A stretch of 64,000 nucleotides of DNA, taken from contig NZ_PYOM01000019.1 in NCBI RefSeq assembly GCF_003026365.1, positions 33,955-97,954 on the forward strand, in the 5' to 3' direction. Below are positions 37,351 through 47,341 of the stretch, one piece after another. Within the stretch, counting starts at the first letter, position 1. Each line of letters starts with the position of its first letter. This DNA comes from Photobacterium angustum (lineage in GTDB: Bacteria > Pseudomonadota > Gammaproteobacteria > Enterobacterales > Vibrionaceae). The notes below the pieces were generated by a model. That model did not search any database. It was not told the DNA's origin and was given only the letters and a program-made list of their open reading frames with translations. The translations under genes were made by a program, and so were the position numbers.

Positions 37351-39747
37351 TTATTTTAACAACCTTAAAGAATTTGATACAACGATGATTGAGCTAGCTG
37401 ACATACCTACAACGGCAAAATAGGGCGCCACCAACCCTGAAACAGCCAGAGGTAGGATTATCAAGTTATAGCCAAGCGCCCAAGATAAATTCTCACGAAT
37501 AATTTTTCGAGTTTTCAACGCTAAAGTACGTGCTTCTAAAATACGTTCTAATTTATCGCCAAGTAGTACCATATCAGCTGAAGATTTAGCTATATCTGTC
37601 CCACCTCCCATAGCGACAGAAAGATGAGCACCAGCGAGAACGGGGGCATCATTTACCCCATCACCTATCATTAATACTACGTCATCTGCTGATAGTTCAT
37701 TTAAATATGCTAACTTTCCTTGTGGTGTTTGATTAGCAATAACCTCATCAATATTCAGTTGTTTAGCAACGTCATTAGCATGAATAGTATTATCACCTGT
37801 TAACATTGTGACTTTAATACCATGTTGCTGGCATTGTTTAACTAAAAGAGCGCTTTCTTGACGGATTGGGTCGTCTAATTGAAATGCTGCAATAGGTTGC
37901 TGGTTGCAAGTTAACCATACCGAGAATTCATTACTATTTTTAAACGATTTACTATTTTCGATATCGGTAGCAAAATCATATTTACCAATGCGCCACTCAT
38001 CACCATTTAGCGTTGCTTTCAAACCACAGCCAATCTCATTTTCAACATTTTCAAAAAGTACATTTTGTTGTCGATATTGGCTAAAAGCTTGAGCAATAGG
38101 GTGATTGGCGAAACGCTCCAATTCCGCAGCAATCATCAACGCTTTGTCTTGCTCTATGTCTCCGAACGTACGCGTTTCAATTAAACGAACATTACCTTCA
38201 GTTAAGGTGCCTGTTTTGTCTAATACTAGTCGATTAACTTTACATAACGTTTCTAATACGTGCCCTCGACGAAGCAATATCCCTAACTTACTAAGTGTAG
38301 ACGTTGAACAGGTAATAGCCGTTGGTGTTGCTAATGATAGGGCACACGGACAGGTGGCAACTAAGACAGATAATGTGATCCATAATGCATCATTAGGTTG
38401 ATTTTGATGCCAATAATACCAAGTGCCAGCTGCGATAATCAGTATTGCAGCAACAAAATAGCGTGCTACATGATCGGCGATCTCTGCCACTTTAGGTTTT
38501 GAGAGCTGAGCTTCATCTTGCAAGCGTACGATATTAGAGATGAGTGAGTCATTTCTATTTACTGTAACTGTCATTGTGATATTGGCATCACCGTTAATAG
38601 TCCCTGCATAAACCTTATCTCCAATCGCGCGTGTGACAGGCACTGATTCTCCCGTTAACATGGATTCATTAACGGTTGTTAATCCTTTATTTATTACACC
38701 ATCTGCTGGGAAGTGCTCCCCTGGTAATATAGTGACAACGTCACCTAATTTAAGTGTTTTTGCTGCAATTTGTTCACCATTAGCAAGCGTTGCCATATTT
38801 GGTATGAGTTTTAACAAATTTGCACTGGCTGCCGCTGCTTGTCGACGAGCACGCATTTCTAAGAATCGACCAAGTAGTAAAAAGAAAGTAAACATTGAAA
38901 TTGATTCAAAGAAAACTTCGCCTTTTTCCATCACTGTTGCGTATAGGCTGGCACCGTAAGCAAATAATAATGCTATCGAAACAGGAACATCCATCCCTAA
39001 CGTGTAGGCTTTTAGGCTTCTCCATGCATTAATGTAAAAAGGGAGTGCTGAGTACAGTAAAACGGGGGTGGCAAAAATCAAGCTTACCCAACGGAGGTAG
39101 TTTTTAAACTCAATATCTAGATCGCCAAACACTTCAAAATAGAGTGCAAATGCAAGCATCATAACTTGCATGGTAGCAATGCCCGCAATACCTAACTTAT
39201 ACAGATATTGCTTCATTATGTTGTGGTATTGCAGCTCTTGGGCATCAGCTTCAAAAGGAGAGGCTTGATAGCCAATTTTATGAATAACAGACAGTAAATG
39301 GCTAAGTTGTACTTGCAATGGATCCCAAACCAGTAATGCACGGTGGGTCGTAGTATTCACACGAATGGAAATAACACCATTTTCGCGTATTAATTGCTTT
39401 TCAATTAACCATGCGCAAGCAGCACAGGATACACCTTCAACAGAAAGAGATACCTCACTGAAATTTTGTTCTGTCGTCCGTACAAAGTCTTGCTGAATAT
39501 CTACGTGATCATAAAGGGAAAGAGACTTAAGCTGTTCGGGGACTAAATCGGCTTTTTCAGCAGGTGTTGTTCTGTACTCGTAATACGAAGTAAGGCCACT
39601 TTGAACGATAGTTGTTGCTACTGCTTCACAGCCAGGACAACACATAGGCCGACGTTGACCTAATATCTCGACTTCAAATTGGCTACCGCTAGGAACGGGA
39701 TCACCACAGTGGTAGCATTCATCATGCACATGCTTGTCTATTGTCAT
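37351..39747 (-). CDS. ccoI: copper-exporting P-type ATPase CcoI/FixI
   Basis: A 798-residue Cu+ ATPase of the FixI type that supplies copper for cbb3 oxidase assembly. It begins with a CxxC-type zinc ribbon (CYHCGDP, CCPGC) and one heavy-metal domain (GVSCAACAWLIE). Then follow membrane spans, the CPC ion site (CPCALSLATPTA), phosphorylation site DKTGTLTEG and hinge GDGVNDAPVL. It is full length. In most relatives ccoH and ccoNOQP lie directly upstream, but here only an AT-rich gap is present. Confidence 0.95.
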   Translation of the reverse strand: MTIDKHVHDECYHCGDPVPSGSQFEVEILGQRRPMCCPGCEAVATTIVQSGLTSYYEYRTTPAEKADLVPEQLKSLSLYDHVDIQQDFVRTTEQNFSEVSLSVEGVSCAACAWLIEKQLIRENGVISIRVNTTTHRALLVWDPLQVQLSHLLSVIHKIGYQASPFEADAQELQYHNIMKQYLYKLGIAGIATMQVMMLAFALYFEVFGDLDIEFKNYLRWVSLIFATPVLLYSALPFYINAWRSLKAYTLGMDVPVSIALLFAYGASLYATVMEKGEVFFESISMFTFFLLLGRFLEMRARRQAAAASANLLKLIPNMATLANGEQIAAKTLKLGDVVTILPGEHFPADGVINKGLTTVNESMLTGESVPVTRAIGDKVYAGTINGDANITMTVTVNRNDSLISNIVRLQDEAQLSKPKVAEIADHVARYFVAAILIIAAGTWYYWHQNQPNDALWITLSVLVATCPCALSLATPTAITCSTSTLSKLGILLRRGHVLETLCKVNRLVLDKTGTLTEGNVRLIETRTFGDIEQDKALMIAAELERFANHPIAQAFSQYRQQNVLFENVENEIGCGLKATLNGDEWRIGKYDFATDIENSKSFKNSNEFSVWLTCNQQPIAAFQLDDPIRQESALLVKQCQQHGIKVTMLTGDNTIHANDVAKQLNIDEVIANQTPQGKLAYLNELSADDVVLMIGDGVNDAPVLAGAHLSVAMGGGTDIAKSSADMVLLGDKLERILEARTLALKTRKIIRENLSWALGYNLIILPLAVSGLVAPYFAVVGMSASSIIVVSNSLRLLK

Positions 39748-40419
39748 TCCTTACTCTGTCCGTACAACGAAATCGAGGAGGATGTTAGTACCTTGACACG
39801 TCCTTATAACATTTAATCTTTCTTAAAGGTTCAATCTCAACAAAACCATGGGCCACTTAAAGACTCTGATGTAACAAAGTGATAAGTACCTTTTAAGTCT
39901 GCTGTGATCTAAAATCTTTATCCGTAAGTGCGCGATGTAAGAGGTCACGCGAATAGTTTCAAGTATATTGATTGCTATGCTTTTTTTATAGTAATCATCA
40001 GCGACTAAATCAACTTGATTATTAGAAAAAATATAAACAGCCGTTACGTTATAAATAGAACGTCGCAAACTAGACCACCAATAATTGTGACCTAGAGCAT
40101 ATAGAACCACGACTTAGGTAGGGAATTATTTATGTCACGAATACAATCGTATTTATGCTCCTCTTACTTTCTAGTGTTGATTTATCAGAACATCACTGGC
40201 GAAGACCATATTTATAATGTTATCAAAACGTTGGTCAAACGTTTACTGACGACTTATTAAACAAGATTAAAATTGCTTTTCTTTTGTAAAAGTGGCATTT
40301 TCATTGCGCATAATACTTGAGTTAACACATTTTTACAGGTGGGATGACCACATTACATTTACGCTTAAGTAATATTATGTGAATATTTTTAACTCTGTAA
40401 AACAGGAATATTTGTAAAA
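39748..40419. other. gap where ccoNOQP/ccoH are usually found
   Basis: This 672-base stretch holds no convincing gene. A 95-codon minus-strand frame (39823-40110) exists but has no recognised motif, no good ribosome site and atypical composition. I see no clear FNR site here. It may be the scar of a deletion or the promoter region of the flanking divergent genes. Confidence 0.4.
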
Positions 40420-40875
40420 ATGGCAGCAGAAAAACTAACCCGTGGTCGTTTAATCCAAATAATAGTATTGATGACTATATTAATTTCAGCTTTTATTTGG
40501 AGAACAGTGACATATACATCTCCCGAAGGTGAAGATGGTATTAAGGATGGAGTAAAAATATGTCAATTAGACACAACTGATTGTCAGTATTTGTTAGATG
40601 ATAAGAACGTTGACGTACAACTTTTAACAAAAGAGCTATCTGCACAAACACCGATCCGTTTACAAATAACCAACATAGATGTTAAGCCGTCAGCTATTGT
40701 TTCAGGTGTTTCAATGAATATGGGAACGGTACCCATTGTATTTACGCAGCATAATAAAAACACTTGGGTGGGAGAGTTTACCGTTCCTGAATGTACTCAT
40801 AACCCAATGGTTTGGGCGGTAGATATAACGGCTAAAAAAACGAAGATGAGCTCTCAATTTACCGTCACTAAATAA
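40420..40875 (+). CDS. membrane-anchored periplasmic protein of unknown function
   Basis: A 151-residue protein with one N-terminal membrane span (LIQIIVLMTILISAFIW) and a periplasmic beta-rich domain. Notable motifs are SGVSMNMGTVP, a W-x-G-E-F-T-V-P-E-C stretch and a final MVWAVDI strand. The topology and length resemble FixH/CcoH. Its position near ccoI is suggestive, but there is no firm sequence match and it runs on the opposite strand. The ribosome site is weak. It is followed by a large hairpin. Confidence 0.6.
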   Translation: MAAEKLTRGRLIQIIVLMTILISAFIWRTVTYTSPEGEDGIKDGVKICQLDTTDCQYLLDDKNVDVQLLTKELSAQTPIRLQITNIDVKPSAIVSGVSMNMGTVPIVFTQHNKNTWVGEFTVPECTHNPMVWAVDITAKKTKMSSQFTVTK

Positions 40876-40881
40876 TATTTG

Positions 40882-40923
40882 AAATAGCACTTCTTAAAAG
40901 GAATATTTACTGAAGTGCTATTT
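40882..40923. terminator. bidirectional hairpin between convergent genes
   Basis: AAATAGCACTTC and GAAGTGCTATTT form 12-base arms with an 18-base loop. The second arm touches the stop of the SDR gene. Confidence 0.65.
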
Positions 40924-41653
40924 ACTCACAATAAATCATTTTCTTTGTCATACCACCATCAACAACAAAATTTTGGCCTGTTATAAAACCTTGGCTACAA
41001 AGTAGAAAATCAACCATTTCAGCAATATCATTCACATTACCAACTCGTCCGGATAAATGCTGATGATGATCTATACCTCGTAATTGACTTGTATCTGCAT
41101 GAATCCAACCCGGTGAAATACAGTTTACTTTTATATTGGGAGATAAACTCACAGCAAGTGCATGAGTTAATGATACCAATCCACCTTTACTTGCAGCGTA
41201 AGCTTCGGTGTTTGGTTCAGACTGTAGATATCTTGTTGAGCTCATATTAATAATATGTCCCTTACTTTCAGTAAGTAAAGGTAAGCACTGCTGACTCATG
41301 GCTAAAGGGGATGTTAGGTTAACATTTAAAATATGATGCCATTCATCTAACGGTAATTGGTGTAACGGAGTATTGTAAGGGTTGGAAATAGCAGCATTAT
41401 TGATAAGACCATCAAGTCGTCCAAATTGACACTTCACCCAGTCTAACGTGTTTTTAATATCCGATATTTGAGTAACGTCCGTTAAACGAAACCGAATACG
41501 TGGTTCTTCATTGACTAAATCATATCCCGCTTGTTCATTGATATCTAACGCGACAACGATAAATTTTTTTTGTGCCAAATATTTACAGATCCCTTTGCCT
41601 ATACCGTTAGCACCACCGGTGACAATAACGATTTTATTTGAGCTTAAATCCAC
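40922..41653 (-). CDS. short-chain dehydrogenase/reductase
   Basis: A 243-residue SDR with the Rossmann TGGANGIGKG, the NNAA motif (LINNAAIS), catalytic Ser (MSSTRYL) and the YAASK catalytic Tyr-Lys pair. The GTG at 41653 is chosen because it sits 9 bases after AAAGGA; the longer ATG at 41698 would add 15 residues before the conserved first strand. Substrate unknown. It is divergent from the NosP-like gene. Confidence 0.88.
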   Translation of the reverse strand: MDLSSNKIVIVTGGANGIGKGICKYLAQKKFIVVALDINEQAGYDLVNEEPRIRFRLTDVTQISDIKNTLDWVKCQFGRLDGLINNAAISNPYNTPLHQLPLDEWHHILNVNLTSPLAMSQQCLPLLTESKGHIINMSSTRYLQSEPNTEAYAASKGGLVSLTHALAVSLSPNIKVNCISPGWIHADTSQLRGIDHHQHLSGRVGNVNDIAEMVDFLLCSQGFITGQNFVVDGGMTKKMIYCE

Positions 41654-41798
41654 TTTAATAATCCTTTGGTTACAAATCTTTGCATCATGATACGACAAGA
41701 TAAGCTAATCTAATAAGAGGTAGGTAAGATTCTGACTTAAAATGTGCAAATAACTGATAATATTAATCACGAATTAATTCAAGGATGAGTCTATTGAT

Positions 41799-42962
41799 AT
41801 GGATATAACAACAAGTTACTCAATACAATCTTCATCTTTCGAAGCTATTAATGAAGCTATTGATAAGCTTAATCTAAAAATTGCAACGCCTTCTTTGCTG
41901 CTTATCTATTATTCTGAAAATTACGACATCGATATCTTCCAAGCTGAGCTTAAAAAATCATTTCCCAATACCGCTATTTTAGGTTGTACCTCATGCCAAG
42001 GCTTTATGACAAATGAAGGCTATTTTAGCGGAACAGGTTTAGCATTATGGGCTATTAATGATTATCACGGAGCATATGGCACAGCCATTATTTCAAATTT
42101 TGATACGCCTTATGAAATGGCAAGGCAAGCAACATTAAAAGCAATTCATAATAGTGGTCGAGTTGGCGAGTTACCATCTTTGATTTTATTACATGCAACA
42201 CCGGGTTATGAAGAACAAGTTATTCAAGGAATAGAAAAAGAGTTGGGCTGTACAGTTCCTATTATTGGAGGGTCAGCAGCTGACGATTTCATTGCAGAGA
42301 AATGGCAAATATTTAACGTTGAACAACAAACGGGTCAGGGGATTGGTATCGCTGTTTTTTATCCAACCTGCGAAGTAAGCCTTTCATTTCATTCAGGTTA
42401 TGCTAGTACTGGCTTATCAGCGATAGCAACCAAAGTTGAACATAGAGAAGTAATAGAACTCGATAATAAACCCGCAGCTGATGTCTATCAACAATGGATG
42501 AATATCCCTTTTGATACTAACAGCAACATAATTAGTGAAAGCAGTTTAAATCCTCTAGGGCGTTTTGCCGGGGAGTATTTTGATTTGCCTTATTTTAAAT
42601 TAGCTCATCCCGCACATATTACACAGCGCAAGGGCATCGAAATGTTTGCTGAAGTAAAGCAGGGTGAACGCTTATACTTTATGAACGGCACTGATGAACG
42701 ACTGATTTCAAGGGCAAGTCGAGTAGTTAAAGCATCGAATGGTAATAAGCTTAACCCAATAGGCGGCATTACGATTTTTTGTGCCGGATGCATGTTAAAA
42801 ATAAAAAATCGTATGGATGATGTTGCTATCGGTGTAAATATTGCAATGTTAAATAAACCTTATGTTTCTCCATTTACATTTGGTGAGCAAGGGCAATTCA
42901 TCAGTGGTGAAAATGCGCACGGTAACTTAATGATTTCAGCGGCTATTTTTCATAAAGGGTAG
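41799..42962 (+). CDS. FIST-domain sensor protein, NosP-like
   Basis: A 387-residue protein with an N-terminal FIST domain (ILGCTSCQGFM, VPIIGGSAADDF) and the C-terminal FIST_C domain (EYFDLPYFKL, IGGITIFCAGC). FIST proteins bind small ligands, and NosP is a haem-based nitric-oxide sensor that inhibits its partner kinase. In V. cholerae NosP pairs with the hybrid kinase VpsS. The same gene order is present here with 12 bases between the stop and the kinase gene. Haem binding is inferred from the family, not seen directly. Confidence 0.8.
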   Translation: MDITTSYSIQSSSFEAINEAIDKLNLKIATPSLLLIYYSENYDIDIFQAELKKSFPNTAILGCTSCQGFMTNEGYFSGTGLALWAINDYHGAYGTAIISNFDTPYEMARQATLKAIHNSGRVGELPSLILLHATPGYEEQVIQGIEKELGCTVPIIGGSAADDFIAEKWQIFNVEQQTGQGIGIAVFYPTCEVSLSFHSGYASTGLSAIATKVEHREVIELDNKPAADVYQQWMNIPFDTNSNIISESSLNPLGRFAGEYFDLPYFKLAHPAHITQRKGIEMFAEVKQGERLYFMNGTDERLISRASRVVKASNGNKLNPIGGITIFCAGCMLKIKNRMDDVAIGVNIAMLNKPYVSPFTFGEQGQFISGENAHGNLMISAAIFHKG

Positions 42963-42974
42963 GTTGTTAATACG

Positions 42975-45077
42975 ATGATAAGTTCTGAATCTGAAAAGCT
43001 ACAAGAAACAGTCATTGATTTATTACGCAGTCAAGAGCGAGAAAGCCAATTACAAGATGAGAATGAAGCCATCTTAGAAGGCATCTCGGCAATGGCGGGT
43101 GCGAATGATAAACGTCAAGTTTTCAATAGTTTATTAGAAGTTCTACGCAAGTTTATAGGTTTTGATCAAGCGCTTGTTCTTACTAGAGAAGACGAACAGG
43201 AAATGCTTGATGTGCTGGTCAGTACTGATAATCGTTTTGGTACAAACTCTTGGCTAATGGAAAGTACATTTAGACGAGCAATCAATGGTGAATGCATTGC
43301 GCTATATTCACCTAAAGATATTGTTGAATTTAGTACTCAATCGATTGAAGCATTAAATGATTATAGTTCAGCATTATTAACGGGAGTAAAAGTAAGCTCT
43401 AGTGATGCTGTTATGATTTTAATGAGCCAGGATAAAAGTCAGTTCACGCCAAGATGCAGACGAGTGCTTAATAGATTTAGACCATTGCTCGCACGTGCGA
43501 TCATTGATATAGATTATCGAGAACGTTTGCAATCCTTAGTTGCAGCTCGAACACAACAGCTGACATTTAGTCAGCAGCGATTTAAAGATTTTGCCAAAAC
43601 AGCAGGTGATTGGTTTTGGGAAATTGATGTTGATTATAACTTTACCTACATTTCAGAACCTCAAGTCGCTAATACACAAATTTCCTGTGATAACTTTATA
43701 GAATTCTTTAATAACTACCCAATATTCCAAAATAAATTGACGAGTAAACTCTCACAGCAAGTTGTATTTGAAGACTTAGAATGGAATCTTAGCGTTGATA
43801 ATACAGAACAGTGGTATAGCTTTAGTGGTACACCTTATTTTGATAAGTATGGAAAACTACAAGGGTTTCGAGGAACTGCAAAAAATATAACGAGTAGAAA
43901 AAAACGATTATTTGATTTACAGGAAGCACAAAAACAAGCAGAAACGGCCAACAAAGCAAAATCTCAATTCATAGCAATGATGAGTCATGAGATACGAACA
44001 CCACTTAATGCAGTATTAGGTTTAATGGAATCGCTATCTTTATCTGGCTTGAATAATAAGCAAAATCTTTGGTTATCACAGATGGACCAATCAGCACATT
44101 TATTGCTGACGATTATCAATGACATCTTAGACTTATCAAGAATAGAATCGGGGAGTTTTAGGCTTTTCAATAGCGATATTAATGTTGTGGAAAGTATAAG
44201 ACTTGTCGCTGATCAATTGGCACCACAAGCAACTAAAAATAATGTCCAATTTCAATGTGAAATTGACGATGCAATCCCAAAACAAATCTACGGTGACAAA
44301 AATCGAATTGCTCAAGTGTTATTTAATTTAATCGGTAATGCTGTAAAGTTTACGAGCATCGGCTCGGTTCGTGTTGTAGCTCGTAAAGTTGACGACAATA
44401 TCGAAATAGCAGTCATCGATACAGGTATTGGTATTGCTAAAGATGCGCAAGCAAATATCTTCAATCCATTTCATCAAGCTGATGGAAGTATTACTCGTCG
44501 TTATGGTGGTACAGGTTTGGGTTTAGCGATTAGCCAACATTTAATCGAAAAGATGAACGGCTCAATATCACTGGAAAGTGAGTTAGGAACAGGAAGCTGT
44601 TTTAAAATTTCTATTCCTATTATTTATCCATCATTAAAGAGTTGCGAAGCCGACATCAAATTTAAAAATAAATCGGATTGCTCTTTAAATATTTTGTTAG
44701 CCGAAGATAGTAATACCAATCAGTTGGTTGCTAAGTTGATGTTAGAGCGACGAGGACATAAAGTTGCGATAACTAATAACGGAAAGGAAGCGATAAATGT
44801 ACTGTTACAGGGTCACAATAAGTTTGATTTAGTACTAATGGATATATCTATGCCGATATTAGATGGCTTAGAAGCAACAAAACAGCTTAGACAGAGAAAA
44901 ATTAGCATACCAATCGTCGCATTAACCGCGAATGCGATGCAAAGCGACCAGAAAATTTATCATGATATTGGTATGGATGGCTTTTTAGCAAAACCAATCT
45001 GCTCAAATGAGTTAGATGCGTTGCTCGAAAAATACCAAGAACTTAAAGAAAACCAGCAGTCAGAAAGAACGATCTAG
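42975..45077 (+). CDS. hybrid sensor histidine kinase (VpsS/NahK-like)
   Basis: A 700-residue soluble hybrid kinase: an N-terminal coiled coil, a GAF-like domain (about 45-180), a PAS domain (about 200-300), H box MMSHEIRTPLNAV with His338, ATP-binding NGTGLG-type box GGTGLGLAISQ, and a C-terminal receiver with Asp623 (LVLMDISMPILDG). No membrane spans are seen, so it must be controlled through partners, most likely the upstream FIST protein. In V. cholerae the matching kinase VpsS feeds LuxU and biofilm control. The ATG at 42975 lacks a strong ribosome site and may rely on coupling to the preceding gene. Confidence 0.85.
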   Translation: MISSESEKLQETVIDLLRSQERESQLQDENEAILEGISAMAGANDKRQVFNSLLEVLRKFIGFDQALVLTREDEQEMLDVLVSTDNRFGTNSWLMESTFRRAINGECIALYSPKDIVEFSTQSIEALNDYSSALLTGVKVSSSDAVMILMSQDKSQFTPRCRRVLNRFRPLLARAIIDIDYRERLQSLVAARTQQLTFSQQRFKDFAKTAGDWFWEIDVDYNFTYISEPQVANTQISCDNFIEFFNNYPIFQNKLTSKLSQQVVFEDLEWNLSVDNTEQWYSFSGTPYFDKYGKLQGFRGTAKNITSRKKRLFDLQEAQKQAETANKAKSQFIAMMSHEIRTPLNAVLGLMESLSLSGLNNKQNLWLSQMDQSAHLLLTIINDILDLSRIESGSFRLFNSDINVVESIRLVADQLAPQATKNNVQFQCEIDDAIPKQIYGDKNRIAQVLFNLIGNAVKFTSIGSVRVVARKVDDNIEIAVIDTGIGIAKDAQANIFNPFHQADGSITRRYGGTGLGLAISQHLIEKMNGSISLESELGTGSCFKISIPIIYPSLKSCEADIKFKNKSDCSLNILLAEDSNTNQLVAKLMLERRGHKVAITNNGKEAINVLLQGHNKFDLVLMDISMPILDGLEATKQLRQRKISIPIVALTANAMQSDQKIYHDIGMDGFLAKPICSNELDALLEKYQELKENQQSERTI

Positions 45078-45103
45078 AGATTCGTATTAATCGAATCTCT
45101 AGT
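45073..45103 (+). terminator. hairpin after the hybrid kinase gene
   Basis: CTAGAGATTCG and CGAATCTCTAG form an 11-base perfect stem around a 7-base loop, starting at the stop codon. No T-run follows, so it is a possible Rho-type or stability element. Confidence 0.6.
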
Positions 45104-45366
45104 AATTAACAGCAAGCTTTAAGTACAAGGCAAACTGAACATTTGCAGCAGTATTTAAAATTGATGTTAATTACCTATTTTATGGTAAATAGCCAATACT
45201 GTTAAATAGAATAGTAAACACGGAGCAGAGTAGAGATACCAGGTTATAAGATAGGATAAATAACTTCGTATATTGTCACCACAATACCTTATTTAACATA
45301 ATATACATAACACGCACTTAAATATAATGTTGAAATGATAGAGATTTAGCTTGGTAGATTTGTTGG

Positions 45367-45662
45367 TTACTGAATTTTAAGTGCTTCAAGCAGCTCGTCC
45401 ATACCATCATCAAATTCAGGCGCACCTCGGTGACTTGTAATTCCATGATGCTCATGTGCACACTTCATTGTTTATCGACTGACTTGAATGGCCCGTAAAT
45501 CTCAAACTGATGTTCTTCGATAACTTTTTATAAAAACCACATGCCGATTTTAAATGTATCGTTGGTGCAGCGTTGTACATCTTCAACATTTTCGGCTGTG
45601 ATATTTGAAACCATCGCTTGGACTTGGTTGTGGTTATCGTAAGAAAAATATTGGCACATCAT
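45367..45662 (-). pseudogene. degraded reading frame, unknown family
   Basis: Reading the minus strand from ATG at 45662 gives a protein-like sequence (MMCQYFSYDNHNQVQAMVS, then FKIGMWFL) broken by a TAA, a second stop and a frameshift before a sensible C-terminal piece (APEFDDGMDELLEALKIQ) ending at 45367. Composition is protein-like in short runs. It is a relic; I do not recognise the family. Confidence 0.5.
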
Positions 45663-45679
45663 TGTTAGTTATCCAGAAT

Positions 45680-45884
45680 TGATTTTTAGTTTTCAATGAT
45701 CTCTTGGCCAGCATCTATCAATGATAATATCCGAGTTAAACCAAGCGATTAACACCACAACAATTTTTAATCCCAAGCGTTTAAGCTCTAAAGACTAAAA
45801 ATTAATAACGGTAAAGCTCGATCTATCTAATGTATGAAGTTCAGCTTTGTAAGCTTGGTCTTCTTCAGATAACATTAATTTCAT
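45680..45884 (-). pseudogene. second degraded reading frame
   Basis: From ATG at 45884 the minus strand reads MKLMLSEEDQAYKAELHTLD and then meets a stop after 29 codons; more protein-like sequence follows (LELKRLGLKIVVVLIAWFN) with another stop. It is a relic of a longer gene. From here to 46546 the sequence is AT-rich and holds nothing I can support. Confidence 0.45.
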
Positions 45885-46546
45885 TTTGATAAACTAAAAA
45901 TGTAGTCAAAAGCCAGATGGTGAGTAACAACCGCTTCGATATGGTAGTGAAATTTTCTCAAACGAAAAAGTTAAAATAAAGCCAGAAAAACAAAACGAAT
46001 AAGCGGTACAGTAAAACCATGAATCCCGTGTTTATTTAACCTGTAAAGTTCACCTCTAACATCAAGAAGAAGCCTTGACTTCCCTACTCTTTAACCCAAT
46101 TTGTCACAACTAGATCTACCTTAAACGAGAAATATAATCAGAGAGTAACGGAGACATTTTGAAATAAAAAAACAACTGCTTTGTTTAAATTCTCCAACTA
46201 GTTCGAACATGTAGTCGCCAAATCCAAGTGTAATCTGGATAACTTGTTATAATTTCAATTGTGTTGTTGGTGTTTCTTCAATACTATCGAGCAAATAAAA
46301 ACAAGCTTTCTTCTTTCAGTCAATTACTTTGATATAATCATCAAACAAAAAAGTTACGCCGTCACCTGGGTTATTGAAAGTGGTTTTCGCTATCCATTTG
46401 ATTGAAAACCAGAAGGCTTTATAAACAAATGATAAGATGGCGAGCATATAATGCATCAATATAGAATTCGATACCTTTTTTGTATAAAATAGTCTCTCTT
46501 TTGAGTAGTTATCCCCTTTAACAACTCTATTATTGATAAGTAAATA

Positions 46547-47341
46547 ATGAACGATGAAGTAAACAACGGAGTCGAACGTTTTGGTCGTTTTGATGTTGAT
46601 TATTCGCGAAGAACGATCACCCGTATAAGTGATAATGCTGTTTTAAAAGTATCACGCTCAGAGACTCACATCTTTGCTTTACTAGCAAATACCGCTAACA
46701 ATACTGTACATAGAGAAACATTACTAAAAGAGTGCTGGCAAGGAAAAGTAGTAACGAATAATTCGTTAACTGTAGCGATAAAAAATCTTCGCACCTCATT
46801 TAGTAAAATCGGTGAACATAACATCATCACAACCGAACCTAAACTTGGTTATTCAATTAGAGAAGCCTCATTGATTGACGATGGTTCTCATCCGCCTCTG
46901 CCGGAAGATATTAGTAAACATATTGAAGCACATGAAATTGCAGAAAAGTTAGAATTACAAGAACATCAAGACAGCGTCATTAAGAAACCTGCAATTACAG
47001 GGAAGAAAAAAAAATACGGCTTACTCAATAAATTAAATACATTTAGCCTATTTGATTTCTTGATTGTTAGTTTTTTCTTTTTAGCTACTTTATTTGTTTG
47101 TTACCAGTACTTATTTTTTGTTAATACAACAGATGTTGATGGTATATCTGTTAATTATAATGGTGTTGAATTGCCAAATCCCGTGATACAGGCAATCCTT
47201 GATCATAAAACGGGCGACATTAGTCAATGGTACGCATTCCCTATCGGTGGATTATGTGAGCGTTATAAATTAATAGGTGTACATAATGAGCACTATATTG
47301 ACTTAACTTCACAAGTGAACCAGGAGCAATGCGATGCTTAA
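46547..47341 (+). CDS. ToxR/TcpP-like membrane-bound transcriptional regulator
   Basis: A 264-residue inner-membrane regulator. Residues 8-110 form an OmpR-type winged helix (RSETHIFALLANTANNTVHR, NSLTVAIKNLRTSF, TEPKLGYSI). A basic linker leads to one membrane span (FLIVSFFFLATLFVCYQYLF, near 180-205), and the rest is a short periplasmic domain with two Cys residues (GGLCERYKL, QEQCDA). This matches ToxR, TcpP and VtrA. The gene overlaps the next by 8 bases, like TcpP-TcpH and VtrA-VtrC. Such pairs sense bile, pH or other surface signals and control virulence or colonisation. Confidence 0.85.
   Translation: MNDEVNNGVERFGRFDVDYSRRTITRISDNAVLKVSRSETHIFALLANTANNTVHRETLLKECWQGKVVTNNSLTVAIKNLRTSFSKIGEHNIITTEPKLGYSIREASLIDDGSHPPLPEDISKHIEAHEIAEKLELQEHQDSVIKKPAITGKKKKYGLLNKLNTFSLFDFLIVSFFFLATLFVCYQYLFFVNTTDVDGISVNYNGVELPNPVIQAILDHKTGDISQWYAFPIGGLCERYKLIGVHNEHYIDLTSQVNQEQCDA

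Noticed and set aside
40000..40030. ATCAACTTGAT as an FNR or other operator
   Set aside because: The half-sites are in the wrong order and spacing for FNR; nothing else supports it.
39823..40110. A 95-codon minus-strand frame between ccoI and the 40420 gene
   Set aside because: No recognisable motif, no ribosome site, and an amino-acid make-up unlike real proteins; treated as chance.
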